A DNA stretch of 64,000 bases from Rhodobacteraceae bacterium HLUCCO18 (GTDB taxonomy: Bacteria; Pseudomonadota; Alphaproteobacteria; Rhodobacterales; Rhodobacteraceae), in NCBI GenBank assembly GCA_001314805.1, contig LJSY01000006.1, positions 1-64,000 on the forward strand. The letters are read 5' to 3'. The notes below the pieces were generated by a model. That model was not told the origin of the DNA, ran no database searches, and saw only the letters and a program-made list of their open reading frames with translations. The position numbers were made by a program, and so were the translations under genes. Each line of letters begins with the position of its first letter. The first letter of the stretch is position 1. Positions 1-10,571 of this stretch are shown one piece after another.

Positions 1-278
1 GCGATCCAGCGCGCCTGTGCGTCGCCGTCATCGCCGGGCAGGCCGCGGCTTATGTCCTCGAGCGGCAGCTTCGACAGGATCGCGACGCCGTTGAACCCCT
101 TCTGGCCGTGCGTTTCGATATTGTAGCCGCGATCCTCCAGCGGTTCGCGGGGGAAGGCCTCGTCGACGGACTTGATCTCCTGCAGGAGCACCACGTCGGG
201 CTTTGCTTCGTCCAGCCAGTCGCAGAGCGCGCCGATCCGCGCCTTCACGCCGTTGATGTTGAATGTCGCGATGCGCAT
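1..278 (-). CDS. xthA: Exodeoxyribonuclease III (N-terminal part, cut by window edge)
   Basis: This AP endonuclease / 3'-5' exonuclease acts in base excision repair. The first 92 codons are present and read MRIATFNINGVKAR..., the family's N-terminal strand, followed by a VVLLQEIK segment whose Glu is the conserved metal ligand. A QKGFNGVAIL stretch and an SKLPL block typical of the exonuclease III/APE1 fold follow. The ATG at 278 is preceded by a GGGAGG-like site. The C-terminal two thirds lie outside the window. It runs in the same direction as the Fe-S carrier gene about 110 bp upstream. Confidence 0.9.
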   Translation of the reverse strand, partial: MRIATFNINGVKARIGALCDWLDEAKPDVVLLQEIKSVDEAFPREPLEDRGYNIETHGQKGFNGVAILSKLPLEDISRGLPGDDGDAQARWI

Positions 279-388
279 CGTGCCTCCCGGTATGCTCCCG
301 CGGCATGTTCCCCCGGCGTTCCATGGTCAGTCTTGCCCGCTCCCGCCCGGGAAGCCAAGCGGCGAGAGGATCACATCGAAAACGCCGA

Positions 389-727
389 TCACATGGAAAA
401 CGACGTGCCGCAGCCGCAGGAGGAGGTGGCGTTGGGGTTCTCGATCGTGAAGCGCGCGCCGATCAACTCCTCGGTGAAGTCGATCACCGCATCGGCGAGA
501 AACGGCAGCGAGACGCTGTCGACCACGACCTTCTGGCCCTGACCCTCGAGCACGATGTCGTCCTCGGTCGGATCGTCGAGTCTGATGTCGTACTGAAACC
601 CCGAACAGCCGCCGCCATCCACGGCCACGCGCAGCGCCTTGGCTTCGCTCGCGGCTTCGTTGATCTCCGCCAGACGGGCGAAGGCGCGCTCGGTGACTTT
701 CGGGGGAACGGTCAACGTCAGGGTCAT
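389..727 (-). CDS. erpA: A-type iron-sulfur cluster carrier/insertion protein (ErpA/IscA family)
   Basis: This 112-residue HesB/IscA-type protein should receive Fe-S clusters and pass them to apo-enzymes in the cytoplasm. The three ligand cysteines are visible: one in GGGCSGFQY near residue 41 and two in the C-terminal CGCG motif. Length and motif spacing match the family. ErpA versus IscA cannot be settled from sequence alone, although a solitary gene outside an isc/suf operon favours ErpA. It is divergent from dgt across about 117 bp. Confidence 0.88.
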   Translation of the reverse strand: MTLTLTVPPKVTERAFARLAEINEAASEAKALRVAVDGGGCSGFQYDIRLDDPTEDDIVLEGQGQKVVVDSVSLPFLADAVIDFTEELIGARFTIENPNATSSCGCGTSFSM

Positions 728-844
728 CTCGGGTGCATCCTTGGCCGGGGTGGTCGATTTTCACCTTCAAGAAATATATGGGGGAGGGGCGCGTCGAACA
801 AGGCGCGTCTGAAACCCGTGATTTCACCGCCGGAGCCCCCGCCC

Positions 845-2008
845 ATGCGCGCCATCTACGCCTGCGACCCCGCGCGAAGCCGAGGCCGCCTCGTGCCGGA
901 GGACGAAAGCGCCTTCCGCTCGCCGTTCCAGCGCGACCGGGACCGGATCATCCATGCCTCGGCCTTCCGGCGGCTCAAGCACAAGACGCAGGTCTTCGTG
1001 GAGCATGAGGGCGATTATTTCCGCACGCGGCTGACCCATTCGCTCGAGGTGGCGCAAGTGGCCCGCACGATGGCGCGCGCGCTGGGCCTCGACGAGGACC
1101 TGACGGAGGCCGTGGCGCTGGCCCATGACCTCGGTCATCCGCCCTTCGGTCACACGGGCGAGGACGCGCTGGCCGCCGCCATGGCGCCCTATGGCGGGTT
1201 CGACCACAATGCGCAGGCGATCCGCATCGTGACCCATCTGGAGCGCCACTATGCCGAATTCGACGGGTTGAACCTCACCTGGGAAACACTTGAAGGCATT
1301 GCCAAACATAACGGTCCGGTGGTCGAGCCCATCCCCTGGGCGCTGGCCGCCTGTTGCGACCGACACGATCTGGAGCTGCACACCCATGCCAGCGCCGAGG
1401 CGCAGGTGGCCGCACTTGCCGACGATGTGGCCTACAACCACCACGACCTGCATGACGGGCTCCGGGCGGAGCTGTTCTCCACGGACGAGCTGGCCGAACT
1501 GCCGATCCTGCGGGGCTGTTTCGCCGAGGTCGACCGGCTCTATCCGGGGCTGAACTACTACCGCCGCCGCCACGAGGCGCTGCGCCGCTTTTTCGGGGTG
1601 CTGGTCGAGGATGTTCTGGCCCAGAGCCAGGCGCGTCTTGCCGAGATCGACCCGCACTCGCCCGAGGACGTCAGGGCGGCGGGACGGCCGGTCGTGCGTT
1701 TCTCCGACGCGCTTTTCGCCGATCTGAAGGAAATCCGCGCCTTCCTGTTCCGGCGCATGTACCGCGCGCCCAAGGTCGTGGAGATGCGCGCAGAGGTCAC
1801 CAAGGTCGTGGCCGAACTTTTCCCCTTCTTCATGGCGCACCCCGAGGAATTGCCGAAGCAGTGGCGCAAGGACGTCGAGGCCGTCGCCGGCGACGAGACG
1901 GCGCTGGCGCGTATCGTGTCGGATTACATCGCGGGCATGACCGACCGCTTCGCGCTGCAGCGGCACGCGACGCTGATCGGCGGCATGGAGCTTCCCCGCG
2001 TGCTCTGA
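845..2008 (+). CDS. dgt: Deoxyguanosinetriphosphate triphosphohydrolase-like protein (HD domain)
   Basis: This 387-residue HD-superfamily dNTPase is predicted to hydrolyse dGTP to deoxyguanosine and triphosphate. The HD metal site is seen as RLTHSLEVAQ with AHDLGHPPFGHTGED about 40 residues later. An upstream FRRLKHKTQVF block is typical of the dGTPase type 2 family. The frame is open further upstream, but the ATG at 845 (MRAIYACDP) fits the family N terminus. argS lies about 500 bp downstream on the same strand, a conserved association in Rhodobacterales. Confidence 0.92.
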   Translation: MRAIYACDPARSRGRLVPEDESAFRSPFQRDRDRIIHASAFRRLKHKTQVFVEHEGDYFRTRLTHSLEVAQVARTMARALGLDEDLTEAVALAHDLGHPPFGHTGEDALAAAMAPYGGFDHNAQAIRIVTHLERHYAEFDGLNLTWETLEGIAKHNGPVVEPIPWALAACCDRHDLELHTHASAEAQVAALADDVAYNHHDLHDGLRAELFSTDELAELPILRGCFAEVDRLYPGLNYYRRRHEALRRFFGVLVEDVLAQSQARLAEIDPHSPEDVRAAGRPVVRFSDALFADLKEIRAFLFRRMYRAPKVVEMRAEVTKVVAELFPFFMAHPEELPKQWRKDVEAVAGDETALARIVSDYIAGMTDRFALQRHATLIGGMELPRVL

Positions 2009-2078
2009 TCCGGGCGGTTGAACCGCGACGGGCCTTCCGGCAGACTTGGCGGCAAAGGACAGGCCGAGGGTCCCGGGC

Positions 2079-2459
2079 ATGGTGCGACGCCTTCTGTTTT
2101 CGGTTTTGACAACGACGCTGGCCGCCGGAGTGGCCGAAGCCTTCCCCCTCGACGGCACCTATTACTCCGACTGCGTGGGTGAGGGCATTCCGGCCGAGGG
2201 CGCGCTGGAGGCGCGGCTCGCCTTCCCCGAGGTCTGTTTCGACGGTGCCTGCTGCGAATTGTCAAATCCCACGCGGCTTCGCGGGCTGCCGGACCAGTTC
2301 CTCTATGACGGGGTCTGCACGGACGAGGGCGGCGACGTCTCCGACGCGCGCATCTTCTTCGGCGGCGGGCCGGACGCCACCAGCATCGTCATCGTGCTGC
2401 GCGGTCTGGCCGCCACGTTGACCACCTGCCTGCCGGAGCCGCCGCTGGAGGACGCCTGA
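2079..2459 (+). CDS. Small secreted protein of unknown function
   Basis: Not recognised. A 126-residue product begins [17 protein letters not shown] and has a clear Sec signal peptide with likely cleavage after VAEA. The mature part is small and acidic with six cysteines, including a CFDGACC cluster, which suggests disulfides in the periplasm. An in-frame start 33 bp upstream is possible but would bury the signal peptide. It sits between dgt and argS on the same strand with short gaps, so co-transcription is likely. Confidence 0.65.
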   Translation: MVRRLLFSVLTTTLAAGVAEAFPLDGTYYSDCVGEGIPAEGALEARLAFPEVCFDGACCELSNPTRLRGLPDQFLYDGVCTDEGGDVSDARIFFGGGPDATSIVIVLRGLAATLTTCLPEPPLEDA

Positions 2460-2529
2460 GCCTCCGCACGCGCCGTTGACCTCGGCTCCGCCCGTGATAC
2501 ACCCGCGCCGGCAAGCTCGAGGACCCGGC

Positions 2530-4260
2530 ATGAACCTATTCGACGACATCCGCACGGCCGTGATCGATGCGCTCGACACCATGATGCGCGACGGCGCGCT
2601 GCCCGAGGGTCTGTCGCTCGATGCCGTGGCGGTGGAGCCGCCGCGCGATCCGGCCCATGGCGACATGGCGACGAACGCGGCGATGGTGCTGGCCAAGCCC
2701 GCCGGGCAGAAGCCCCGGGATATCGCGGAGCGGCTGGCCACGCGGCTGGCCGGCGATCCGCGCATCGCAAGCGCCGAGGTGGCGGGGCCGGGGTTCCTGA
2801 ACCTGCGGCTGGCCGCCGGGACCTGGCGGGAACTTGTCCTCGCCGCACTGGCCCAGGGCGACGCATTCGGGCGTTCCACGGTGGGGCTGGGGCGCAAGGT
2901 CAATGTCGAATTCGTCTCGGCCAACCCCACGGGGCCGATGCATGTGGGCCACACGCGAGGCGCCGTCTTCGGCGACGCGCTGGCGCGGCTGCTGGATTTC
3001 ACCGGCCATGACGTGACGCGGGAATACTACATCAACGACGGCGGCGCGCAGGTCGATGTGCTCGCGCGGTCGGTCTACCTGCGGTACCTCGAGGCGCACG
3101 GAAAGGACGTGGCCTTCGAGGACGGGACCTATCCCGGCGATTACCTCGTTCCCGTCGGCGCCGCGCTGAAGGCCAAGGTGGGCGATGCGTATTTGGGGAA
3201 AGATGAAGGGGAATGGCTCGTCCCCATCCGGGAATACGCGACAGATGCCATGATGGACCTGATCCGGGAGGATCTGGCGCTTCTGAGCGTCGAGATGGAC
3301 GTGTTCTATTCGGAGAAGTCGCTTTACGGCACGGGCCGGATCGAGGCGGCGATCGAGGATCTCAAGGGCAAGGGCCTGATCTACGAGGGCACGCTGGAGC
3401 CGCCCAAGGGCAAGACCCCCGAGGATTGGGAGCCGCGGGTCCAGACGCTGTTCAAATCCACCGAATACGGCGACGACGTCGACCGCCCGGTGATGAAATC
3501 CGACGGCTCCTGGACCTATTTCGCGCCCGACATCGCCTATCACTACGACAAGGTGAGCCGGGGCTATGACGAGCTGATCGACATTTTCGGGGCCGATCAT
3601 GGCGGCTACGTCAAGCGGATGAAGGCCGCCGTCGCGGCGCTGAGCGAAAACCGCGTGCCGCTCGACATCAAGCTGATGCAGCTTGTCAGGCTCAAGCGGG
3701 GCGACGAGGAACTCAAGATGTCCAAGCGCGCGGGCACCTTCGTGACGCTGCGCGACGTGGTCGAGATGGTGGGTCCGGACGTGACCCGCTTTGTCATGCT
3801 TACGCGCAAGAACGATGCGCCGCTCGATTTCGACGTGGAAAAGGTGCGCGAGCAGTCCAAGGACAACCCGGTCTTCTACGTGCAATACGCTCATGCGCGG
3901 ATCAGTTCGGTCCTGCGCAAGGCCGAGGAGGCGGGGATCGACACCTCCACGCCTGCGGACCTGGCCTCCATCGCGGATCCGGCCGAATTCGCGCTGGTTG
4001 CCAAGCTCGCCGACTGGCCGCGCATGGTGGAGATCGCAGCCCAGGCCCATGAGCCGCACCGGGTGGCCTTCTACCTCTATGACCTTGCGTCCGAGTTCCA
4101 CGCGCTGTGGAACAAGGGCAACGCCCAGGCCGAGCTGCGCTTCATCCAGGAGGATGACGTGGACACGACGCGCGGGAAACTGGCGCTGATTCGCGCCGTG
4201 GCGATTGTCATTTCCAACGGTCTTGGTATCTTGGGCGTGAAACCGGTCGAAAAGATGTGA
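2530..4260 (+). CDS. argS: Arginine--tRNA ligase
   Basis: This class I aminoacyl-tRNA synthetase charges tRNA-Arg in the cytoplasm (576 aa, normal length). An N-terminal Add-1 domain is followed by the HIGH signature in [15 protein letters not shown] (about residues 130-145) and a KMSKS-type loop, [10 protein letters not shown], near residue 400. The C-terminal helical anticodon-binding domain with a FYVQYAHAR entry is present. The start [11 protein letters not shown] at 2530 is chosen because the N-terminal fold begins there. The frame extends 54 bp further upstream without family similarity. Confidence 0.97.
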   Translation: MNLFDDIRTAVIDALDTMMRDGALPEGLSLDAVAVEPPRDPAHGDMATNAAMVLAKPAGQKPRDIAERLATRLAGDPRIASAEVAGPGFLNLRLAAGTWRELVLAALAQGDAFGRSTVGLGRKVNVEFVSANPTGPMHVGHTRGAVFGDALARLLDFTGHDVTREYYINDGGAQVDVLARSVYLRYLEAHGKDVAFEDGTYPGDYLVPVGAALKAKVGDAYLGKDEGEWLVPIREYATDAMMDLIREDLALLSVEMDVFYSEKSLYGTGRIEAAIEDLKGKGLIYEGTLEPPKGKTPEDWEPRVQTLFKSTEYGDDVDRPVMKSDGSWTYFAPDIAYHYDKVSRGYDELIDIFGADHGGYVKRMKAAVAALSENRVPLDIKLMQLVRLKRGDEELKMSKRAGTFVTLRDVVEMVGPDVTRFVMLTRKNDAPLDFDVEKVREQSKDNPVFYVQYAHARISSVLRKAEEAGIDTSTPADLASIADPAEFALVAKLADWPRMVEIAAQAHEPHRVAFYLYDLASEFHALWNKGNAQAELRFIQEDDVDTTRGKLALIRAVAIVISNGLGILGVKPVEKM

Positions 4261-4361
4261 GGACATAACCTCGCACGCGGCCGGGCCGAGCAGGCACCAA
4301 ACAGATCCGGCCGGACGTGACCTCATGGTGTGTCCGGACACCGGGCGACATGAGGACAGGC

Positions 4362-5330
4362 ATGGCACATATCGATTACGTCGAAGACGGTTATGGCGCC
4401 GGGGAGGTCGATGACCGCGGCACGCGACCTGCGGCTGCACCGCGTCTGGGCACACTGGTGAACTGGGCCGGGGCGCTGATGTCGCTGGGCCTTGTCATCG
4501 GCATGGGGGTCTGGGCCTTTCAGCTGATGATCCGCGACGTCTCGGGCGTGCCGGTGATCGAGGCGCTCGAGGGGCCGATGCGCGAACCGCCCGCCGATCC
4601 CGGCGGCACGCAGGCCCCGCACCAGGGGCTTGCCGTCAACCGCATCGCCGAGGGCGAGGAGGCCCAGCCCGTGCCCGACCGTCTGGTGCTCGCGCCGCCG
4701 CCGATCGAATTGCAGGACGTGCGGTTCGAGACCGAGGAGGAGACCGATGCCGCTCCCGTGCCGCGCAGCGAGGTGGCGGCCGACACGCCCCACACCGCGA
4801 CGCGGGAGGAGACGATGCAGCTGATCGACCGCCTCTTGCAGGAGGCGCAGCCGGATGCCGTGGCGGCCGAGATCGAAGGCTTCGCCACCGAAGATCCGGC
4901 AGCTTCATTGGAGAGCGGCGCGGGCGAGCCGGAGGTTCTGCCCGTCTCGGCCCCGGGGATCGCGCGCTCGCTTCGACCCGCGGCGCGGCCTGCCGCCTTC
5001 GTGACACGGGCCGATGCTGGCGCGCCGAGCACCGTTTCGGCCCGCAGTACCCCGGAGATCGAGGTCTCGGAGCTTCCCGAAGGCACGCGGCTGGTGCAAC
5101 TTGGCGCCTTCGACACACCGGACATCGCGCGGGAGGAGTGGGACCGAATCGCCAGCCGCTTCCCCGATTATTTCGACGCCCGCCCCCGGGTCATCGAGGA
5201 GGCGGAGTCGGGTGGCCAGACCTTCTTCCGGCTGCGTGCGGCGGGCTTCGACGACCTCGCGGGCTCGCGCCGCTTCTGCGCCGTGCTGGTAGCCGAGGGC
5301 AGGCCCTGCATCCCGGTCACCGTGCGCTGA
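4362..5330 (+). CDS. SPOR-domain membrane protein
   Basis: A 322-residue inner-membrane protein. A short cytoplasmic N terminus precedes one transmembrane helix (about residues 30-52, ALMSLGLVIGMGVWAF). A long acidic, Pro/Ala-rich periplasmic linker follows, and the C-terminal SPOR domain spans about residues 235-322 (EGTRLVQLGAFDTPDIA ... FFRLRAAGF). SPOR domains bind denuded peptidoglycan, usually at the septum. GAGGACAGG lies just before the ATG. The gene ends three bases before nagZ starts, so it joins argS to a cell-wall gene. Confidence 0.88.
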   Translation: MAHIDYVEDGYGAGEVDDRGTRPAAAPRLGTLVNWAGALMSLGLVIGMGVWAFQLMIRDVSGVPVIEALEGPMREPPADPGGTQAPHQGLAVNRIAEGEEAQPVPDRLVLAPPPIELQDVRFETEEETDAAPVPRSEVAADTPHTATREETMQLIDRLLQEAQPDAVAAEIEGFATEDPAASLESGAGEPEVLPVSAPGIARSLRPAARPAAFVTRADAGAPSTVSARSTPEIEVSELPEGTRLVQLGAFDTPDIAREEWDRIASRFPDYFDARPRVIEEAESGGQTFFRLRAAGFDDLAGSRRFCAVLVAEGRPCIPVTVR

Positions 5331-5333
5331 GCG

Positions 5334-6332
5334 GTGGCCATTTCGGCGACGATCCTTGGGCTGGAGGGGCCCATCCTCGAAGCCGAGGAAGCGATGTTCT
5401 TCGACATCGCGCAGCCTTGGGGCTTCATCCTTTTTGCGCGCAATATCGAAAACCCCGAGCAGCTGCGCCGCCTGACCTCGGATCTGCGCGCGGCGGTGGG
5501 GCGTGACGCGCCGATCCTGATCGACCAGGAGGGCGGGCGCGTTCAGCGCATGCGCGCGCCGCACTGGCGCGAGTGGCTGCCGCCGCTGGAGCAGATGGCT
5601 CGGGTGGGTGGCGAGGCCGGCCTGCGGGCGATGTACCTGCGCTACCGGATCATTGCAGCCGAGCTGCGCGGTGCGGGCATCGACGTCAATTGCGCGCCGC
5701 TGGCCGATGTGGCCCGCGATGTGACCCATCCCGTGCTTCGAAATCGGCTCTATGGTGAGGACCCTCAGACCGTAGCTGCGGTCGCCCGTGCCGTTGCGGA
5801 TGGCCTTTCCGACGGCGGCGTGGTTCCGGTCCTGAAACACCTGCCGGGCTATGGGCTGGGCGTCGTCGACAGCCACGAGGACCTGCCGCGCGTCGGCGCG
5901 CCGCTGGAGGACCTCGATGCCGTCGATTTCGGGGCGTTCCGGCCGCTGGCGGACCTGCCGCTGGGGATGACGGCGCATATCGTCTACGACGCGATCGACC
6001 CGGAGGCGCCTGCCACGCTGTCGCCCGCCGCGATCCGGCTGATCCGGGAGGAGATCGGGTTTACCGGTCTTCTGATGACCGACGACCTGTCCATGGGCGC
6101 GTTGCCCGGGTCTATCGCGGAGCGCGCGGGGCGGGCCATCGCGGCGGGCTGCGACCTGATCCTGCATTGCAACGGCAGGCGCGGCGAGATGGAGGACGTG
6201 CTGGGCGAGGCGGGCACGCTGAACCCGGACGCGCTGGCGCGGGGGGAGGCAGCGCTGAGCCTGCGCGGCAGGGGCCAGCCGCTTGACATCGCGGCGGCGG
6301 AAGCGGAGTTTGAGCGTCTTCTGCGAGGGTGA
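5334..6332 (+). CDS. nagZ: Beta-N-acetylhexosaminidase (GH3)
   Basis: This cytoplasmic family 3 glycoside hydrolase removes N-acetylglucosamine from anhydro-muropeptides during peptidoglycan recycling (332 aa). Visible signatures are LIDQEGGRVQRM, the KHLPGYG loop corresponding to KH(F/I)PG(H/L)G, the catalytic Asp-His segment VVDSHEDLP, and MTDDLSMGA. The start is GTG at 5334, three bases after the SPOR-gene stop, so translational coupling is likely. Its end overlaps the region where scpA starts. Confidence 0.93.
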   Translation: MAISATILGLEGPILEAEEAMFFDIAQPWGFILFARNIENPEQLRRLTSDLRAAVGRDAPILIDQEGGRVQRMRAPHWREWLPPLEQMARVGGEAGLRAMYLRYRIIAAELRGAGIDVNCAPLADVARDVTHPVLRNRLYGEDPQTVAAVARAVADGLSDGGVVPVLKHLPGYGLGVVDSHEDLPRVGAPLEDLDAVDFGAFRPLADLPLGMTAHIVYDAIDPEAPATLSPAAIRLIREEIGFTGLLMTDDLSMGALPGSIAERAGRAIAAGCDLILHCNGRRGEMEDVLGEAGTLNPDALARGEAALSLRGRGQPLDIAAAEAEFERLLRG

Positions 6333-6337
6333 TGTGC

Positions 6338-7138
6338 ATGGCTGACACGCCGGTTCCGGCAAACGAGGCCGAGGAGTGGGATGCCGTCGCCTCGCGCCGT
6401 GCCGCCGAGGCGCTGGTCGTCGATGTGGACGGGTTCGAGGGGCCTCTGGACCTGCTGTTGAGCCTCGCGCGGACGCAGAAGGTGGACCTGCGCCAGATCT
6501 CCATCCTTGCGCTCACCGAGCAGTACCTCGCCTTCATCGAGGAGGCGCGCGCGCTCCGCCTCGAACTGGCCGCCGATTACCTCGTGATGGCGGCCTGGCT
6601 GGCTTATCTGAAATCCCGCCTGCTGGTGCCCGCCGAGGTCTCCGATGACGGGCCGAGCGCCGAGGACATGGCGGCGCATCTGGCCTTTCAGCTCGAACGG
6701 CTCGCCGCGATGCGCGATTGCGCGGCCAAGCTGATGGCGCGCGACCGGCTGGGGCAGGACCGGTTCGTGCGCGGCATGCCCGAGGCCACGGGCACCGCGC
6801 GCCGGGTGGACTACACCGCGAGCCTGATCGATCTGTTGCAGGCTTATGCGCGGGTGCGCACGCGGGACGATTTCCGCCCCTACGCCATGGACCGCGACGA
6901 GATCCTGACGCTGGAACAGGCGTTGGAACGGCTGCGGCCGCTGGTGGGCGATCTGGCGGAATGGACGGACCTGATGTCCTTCCTGCCCGATGGCTGGACC
7001 ATGGATCCCAAGCGCAGGCGCACGGCCACGGCGGCCAATTTCGCGGCGGCGCTGGAGCTTGTGAAGGCAGGGCGTCTGAGCCTGCGCCAGTCCGAGACCT
7101 TCGCGCCCATCCATCTGAAACGGAAGGACGACGCGTGA
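6338..7138 (+). CDS. scpA: Segregation and condensation protein A
   Basis: ScpA is the kleisin subunit that bridges SMC heads in the chromosome-condensing SMC-ScpAB complex (266 aa). The diagnostic N-terminal block VDGFEGPLDLLLSLARTQKVD starts near residue 33, and a C-terminal winged-helix region follows. Starts at 6332 and 6338 are both possible. 6338 is preferred because GAGGG at 6324-6328 is then well spaced. It overlaps scpB by 4 bp (GTGA), the usual coupled arrangement. Confidence 0.93.
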   Translation: MADTPVPANEAEEWDAVASRRAAEALVVDVDGFEGPLDLLLSLARTQKVDLRQISILALTEQYLAFIEEARALRLELAADYLVMAAWLAYLKSRLLVPAEVSDDGPSAEDMAAHLAFQLERLAAMRDCAAKLMARDRLGQDRFVRGMPEATGTARRVDYTASLIDLLQAYARVRTRDDFRPYAMDRDEILTLEQALERLRPLVGDLAEWTDLMSFLPDGWTMDPKRRRTATAANFAAALELVKAGRLSLRQSETFAPIHLKRKDDA

Positions 7139-7824
7139 GCGACACGCCGGACAACGACACCTCCGCGCCCGGGATGCAGCAGGGCGAAAGCCTGTTCCGC
7201 GCGCCGCCGCTGGCCGAGCAGGAGCGCATGGTCGAGGCGATGCTGTTTGCCTCCGCGGAACCGCTGAGCGTGGCCGAGATGGAAGCGCGGATGCCCCATG
7301 GCTGCGACCCGGCCGAGGCGCTGCAGCTTCTGCGCCGCCGCTACGAGGGGCGCGGCGTGCAGGTCGCGCGCGTGGGCGATGGCTGGGCGATCCGGACGGC
7401 GGCGGACCTGGGGTTCCTGATGGCCCGCGAGGTGGTGGAGAGCCGGCGGCTGAGCCGGGCGGCGATCGAGACGCTGGCGATCATCGCCTATCATCAGCCG
7501 GTGACGCGCGCGGAGATCGAGGAAATCCGCGGCGTCTCGGCCAGCCGGGGCACGGTGGACCAGCTGATCGAACTGGGCTGGGTGCGCTTCGGGCGGCGGC
7601 GGATGACGGTGGGCCGGCCGGTGACCTTCGTGGTGACGCAGGGCTTCCTCGACCATTTCGGGCTGGAGAACGCGCGCGACCTGCCGGGGCTGAAGGAATT
7701 GCGCGAAGCGGGTCTTCTGGACAGCCGGCCGGCAGATGCCGACGCTCCGGAACTGCCGGAGGACGACACCGGACAGCTATTCGACGACCCCTCGGAGGCG
7801 ATGGACGGCGACGAGGATGCCTGA
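7135..7824 (+). CDS. scpB: Segregation and condensation protein B
   Basis: ScpB dimers bind the ScpA kleisin in the SMC complex (229 aa). The core of two winged helices is visible from EQERMVEAMLFASAEPLS (about residue 27) through LSRAAIETLAIIAYHQPVTRAEIEEIRG and GRPVTFVVTQGFLDHF. The C-terminal tail is acidic and probably disordered. Its GTG start lies inside the scpA stop region, indicating coupled translation. It lies downstream of nagZ, as is usual in Rhodobacterales. Confidence 0.95.
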   Translation: MSDTPDNDTSAPGMQQGESLFRAPPLAEQERMVEAMLFASAEPLSVAEMEARMPHGCDPAEALQLLRRRYEGRGVQVARVGDGWAIRTAADLGFLMAREVVESRRLSRAAIETLAIIAYHQPVTRAEIEEIRGVSASRGTVDQLIELGWVRFGRRRMTVGRPVTFVVTQGFLDHFGLENARDLPGLKELREAGLLDSRPADADAPELPEDDTGQLFDDPSEAMDGDEDA

Positions 7825-7885
7825 TTTCTGACATATTTGGCCGCAATAAACCGCCAAACCGAACCGGGCAGACAGGTATCGAGAC

Positions 7886-8095
7886 ATGGATCGCCTCCTG
7901 AACATGGTCGCGCGCCGCTACATCTGGCGCTTCGTCGGCAAGGGTGTCGACACCGCGATGGAGCGCATGTCGCGCGGACGCACCGCCGATGGGCGTCCGG
8001 CCGAGCTGACCGCCGAACAGCGCGCCCATGTGGTCAAGGGTCAACGCACCGTGCGGCAGGCCATGCAGCTGGCGCGGCGGTTCGGGCGGTTCTGA
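7886..8095 (+). CDS. Small basic protein of unknown function
   Basis: A 69-residue basic protein beginning MDRLLNMVARRYIWRF and ending RRFGRF. It has no signal peptide and is predicted largely helical and Arg-rich. The gap to scpB is 61 bp and the orientation is the same. Coding bias resembles its neighbours (strong G/C at third positions). Function is unknown; its position after scpB suggests it may be co-transcribed. Confidence 0.6.
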   Translation: MDRLLNMVARRYIWRFVGKGVDTAMERMSRGRTADGRPAELTAEQRAHVVKGQRTVRQAMQLARRFGRF

Positions 8096-8290
8096 AGCCC
8101 CCGTCCCTTGATCTCTGCCCGGACGGTTTCCCCCCCATTAACAGCGTCTTGCTGATCCCGGTGGCAGTCGGGACACAGTTGATGTTCTGGATGCAGGATT
8201 GCTTCGCAGCTGCCCAGATTTCGCCACATTCCGGCGGCCATTTGCCTCTCGCACCGATCGACGCATGACAACAAAATCAAGAGGCAGCAC

Positions 8291-8482
8291 ATGAATAGGC
8301 TCGTTCAACAGATCAGGCGGCTTGTTCCCGGATACGATGCATCCGCACCGGACATGCCCCTCAACCGCATCGCGCAGGGGCATAGCCATGACCGCGCGCT
8401 GGCGGCCTTCAAGGCAGACCAGATCCGCGTCGCGCGCCGGGCCCGGCAGACGGGTGGCGAGGAACAGGACGTGCGCGTCTGA
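8291..8482 (+). CDS. Very small protein of unknown function
   Basis: A possible 63-residue product (MNRLVQQIRRLVPGYD...), hydrophilic and Arg/Ala-rich. AGAGGCAGC precedes the ATG at 8291 with plausible spacing. It ends 24 bp before a strong hairpin terminator, which supports transcription across it. No family is recognised, and the ORF is short enough that it could be non-coding. Confidence 0.4.
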   Translation: MNRLVQQIRRLVPGYDASAPDMPLNRIAQGHSHDRALAAFKADQIRVARRARQTGGEEQDVRV

Positions 8483-8505
8483 GCCGCACGCGAAAACCAG
8501 CAAAA

Positions 8506-8537
8506 AAGGGGCGCCGAACCGGCGCCCCTTCTTTTTT
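8506..8537. terminator. Bidirectional intrinsic terminator between the small ORF and glnA
   Basis: A perfect 10-bp stem (8506-8515 with 8521-8530) has a GAACC loop. T-rich tracts on the plus-strand 3' side (8529-8537) and an A-run on the left (8502-8507) let it serve both strands. It sits between the 3' ends of convergent transcripts: the small ORF and glnA. Confidence 0.9.
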
Positions 8538-8556
8538 CGAACCGACGGTACGTCGA

Positions 8557-9963
8557 TCAGCAGCTGTAATACATGCCGTATTCGACGGGGTGCGGGGTGT
8601 GCTCGAAGGCGTAGACCTCTTCCCACTTGAGCTCCATGTAGCCCTCGATCTGGTCCTTGGTGAACACGTCGCCCTTGAGCAGGAAGGCGTGATCGGCCTC
8701 GAGCGATTCAAGGGCTTCGCGCAGGGACGCACAGACCGTGGGGATGCCGGCCAGTTCCTCGGGCGGCAGATCGTAGAGGTCCTTGTCGGACGGCTCGCCC
8801 GGATGGATCTTGTTCTCGATCCCGTCGAGGCCCGCCATCAGCAGCGCCGCGAAGGCGAGGTAGGGGTTCGCCGACGGGTCGGGGAAACGGGCCTCGACGC
8901 GCTTGGCTTTGGGGCTTTCCGTCCACGGGATCCGCACGCAGCCCGAGCGGTTGCGGGCGGAATAGGCGCGCAGAACCGGGGCTTCGAAGCCCGGGATCAG
9001 GCGCTTGTAGGAGTTCGTCGACGGGTTGGTGAAGGCGTTCAGCGTCTTGGCGTGCTTGAGGATGCCACCGATGAACCACAGCGCCTCATCCGACAGGTCG
9101 GCGTATTTGTCGCCCGCAAACAGCGGCTTGCCGTCCTTCCAGATCGACATGTTCACGTGCATGCCCGTGCCGTTGTCGCCCGCGATGGGCTTGGGCATGA
9201 AGGTGGCGGACTTGCCGTAGGCATGCGCGACGTTGTGGATCACGTACTTGTACTTCTGAAGCTCGTCGGCCTGCTTGGTCAGCGAGCTGAAGATCAGGCC
9301 AAGCTCGTGCTGGCACGACGCCACCTCGTGGTGATGCTTGTCGACCTTCATGCCGATGCGCTTCATCGTCGAGAGCATCTCGGAGCGCAGGTCCATCGCC
9401 GCGTCGGTCGGGTTCACCGGGAAGTAGCCGCCCTTGACGCCCGGGCGGTGGCCCATGTTGCCCATCTCGTACTCGGTTCCGGTGTTCCAGGCGGCGTCCT
9501 GGGCGTCGACCTCGAAGGAGACCTTGTTCATCGTGTTCGAATAACGAACGTCGTCGAACAGGAAGAATTCCGCTTCCGGGCCGAAATAGGCCACGTCGCC
9601 GATGCCGGTGGACTTGAGGTAGGCCTCGGCCAGTTGCGCCGTGCCGCGCGGATCGCGGTTGTACGCTTCGCCGGTGTCGGGCTCGACGATCGAGCAGTGA
9701 AGGCAGATCGTCTTTTCCGCGTAGAACGGATCGACATAGGCGCTCTCGGTGTCGGGCATGAGCTTCATGTCCGAGGCTTCGATGCCCTTCCAGCCCGCGA
9801 TCGAGGAGCCGTCGAACATGAAACCTTCGTCAAGGAAGTCCTCGTCGACCAGGTCGGAGACCACCGTCACATGCTGCAGCTTGCCGCGCGGATCGGTGAA
9901 GCGGATGTCGACATAGGCCGCATCCTCGTCCTTGATCATTTTAAGTACGTCTTCTTTGCTCAT
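8557..9963 (-). CDS. glnA: Glutamine synthetase type I
   Basis: GlnA makes glutamine from glutamate, ammonia and ATP (468 aa, dodecameric GSI). Seen: the beta-grasp N-terminal domain, the metal and substrate motifs [10 protein letters not shown], the [12 protein letters not shown] block, the ATP loop [12 protein letters not shown] and the NRSGCVRIP flap. The adenylylation site Tyr397 sits in [10 protein letters not shown], so activity is probably controlled by GlnE. The ATG at 9963 has GGGAAGG upstream. It follows glnB in one operon, the standard alphaproteobacterial arrangement. Confidence 0.98.
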   Translation of the reverse strand: MSKEDVLKMIKDEDAAYVDIRFTDPRGKLQHVTVVSDLVDEDFLDEGFMFDGSSIAGWKGIEASDMKLMPDTESAYVDPFYAEKTICLHCSIVEPDTGEAYNRDPRGTAQLAEAYLKSTGIGDVAYFGPEAEFFLFDDVRYSNTMNKVSFEVDAQDAAWNTGTEYEMGNMGHRPGVKGGYFPVNPTDAAMDLRSEMLSTMKRIGMKVDKHHHEVASCQHELGLIFSSLTKQADELQKYKYVIHNVAHAYGKSATFMPKPIAGDNGTGMHVNMSIWKDGKPLFAGDKYADLSDEALWFIGGILKHAKTLNAFTNPSTNSYKRLIPGFEAPVLRAYSARNRSGCVRIPWTESPKAKRVEARFPDPSANPYLAFAALLMAGLDGIENKIHPGEPSDKDLYDLPPEELAGIPTVCASLREALESLEADHAFLLKGDVFTKDQIEGYMELKWEEVYAFEHTPHPVEYGMYYSC

Positions 9964-10051
9964 CGTGACCTTCCCTTGACGATTTGGTCTGATCTCGCGG
10001 GCTGGAACCCGCCTGGGTTGATGGATTGCCGTCAGCTGCGCCGTCGCGCTC

Positions 10052-10414
<363 letters not shown>

Positions 10415-10571
10415 TCACGCGCCGCGCCGACGGTGACACCACTTTGTGAGAGGAGCGTCCATCGGCTAGCCTGTGCGAGGGGCTGTATCCTTAAGGATTC
10501 CGCAAGGCGCGGTCAGAAAATGGGCGGAGCGCATAAAAAATGAGCGATATTGAAACAGGTGGGGCCGAAAC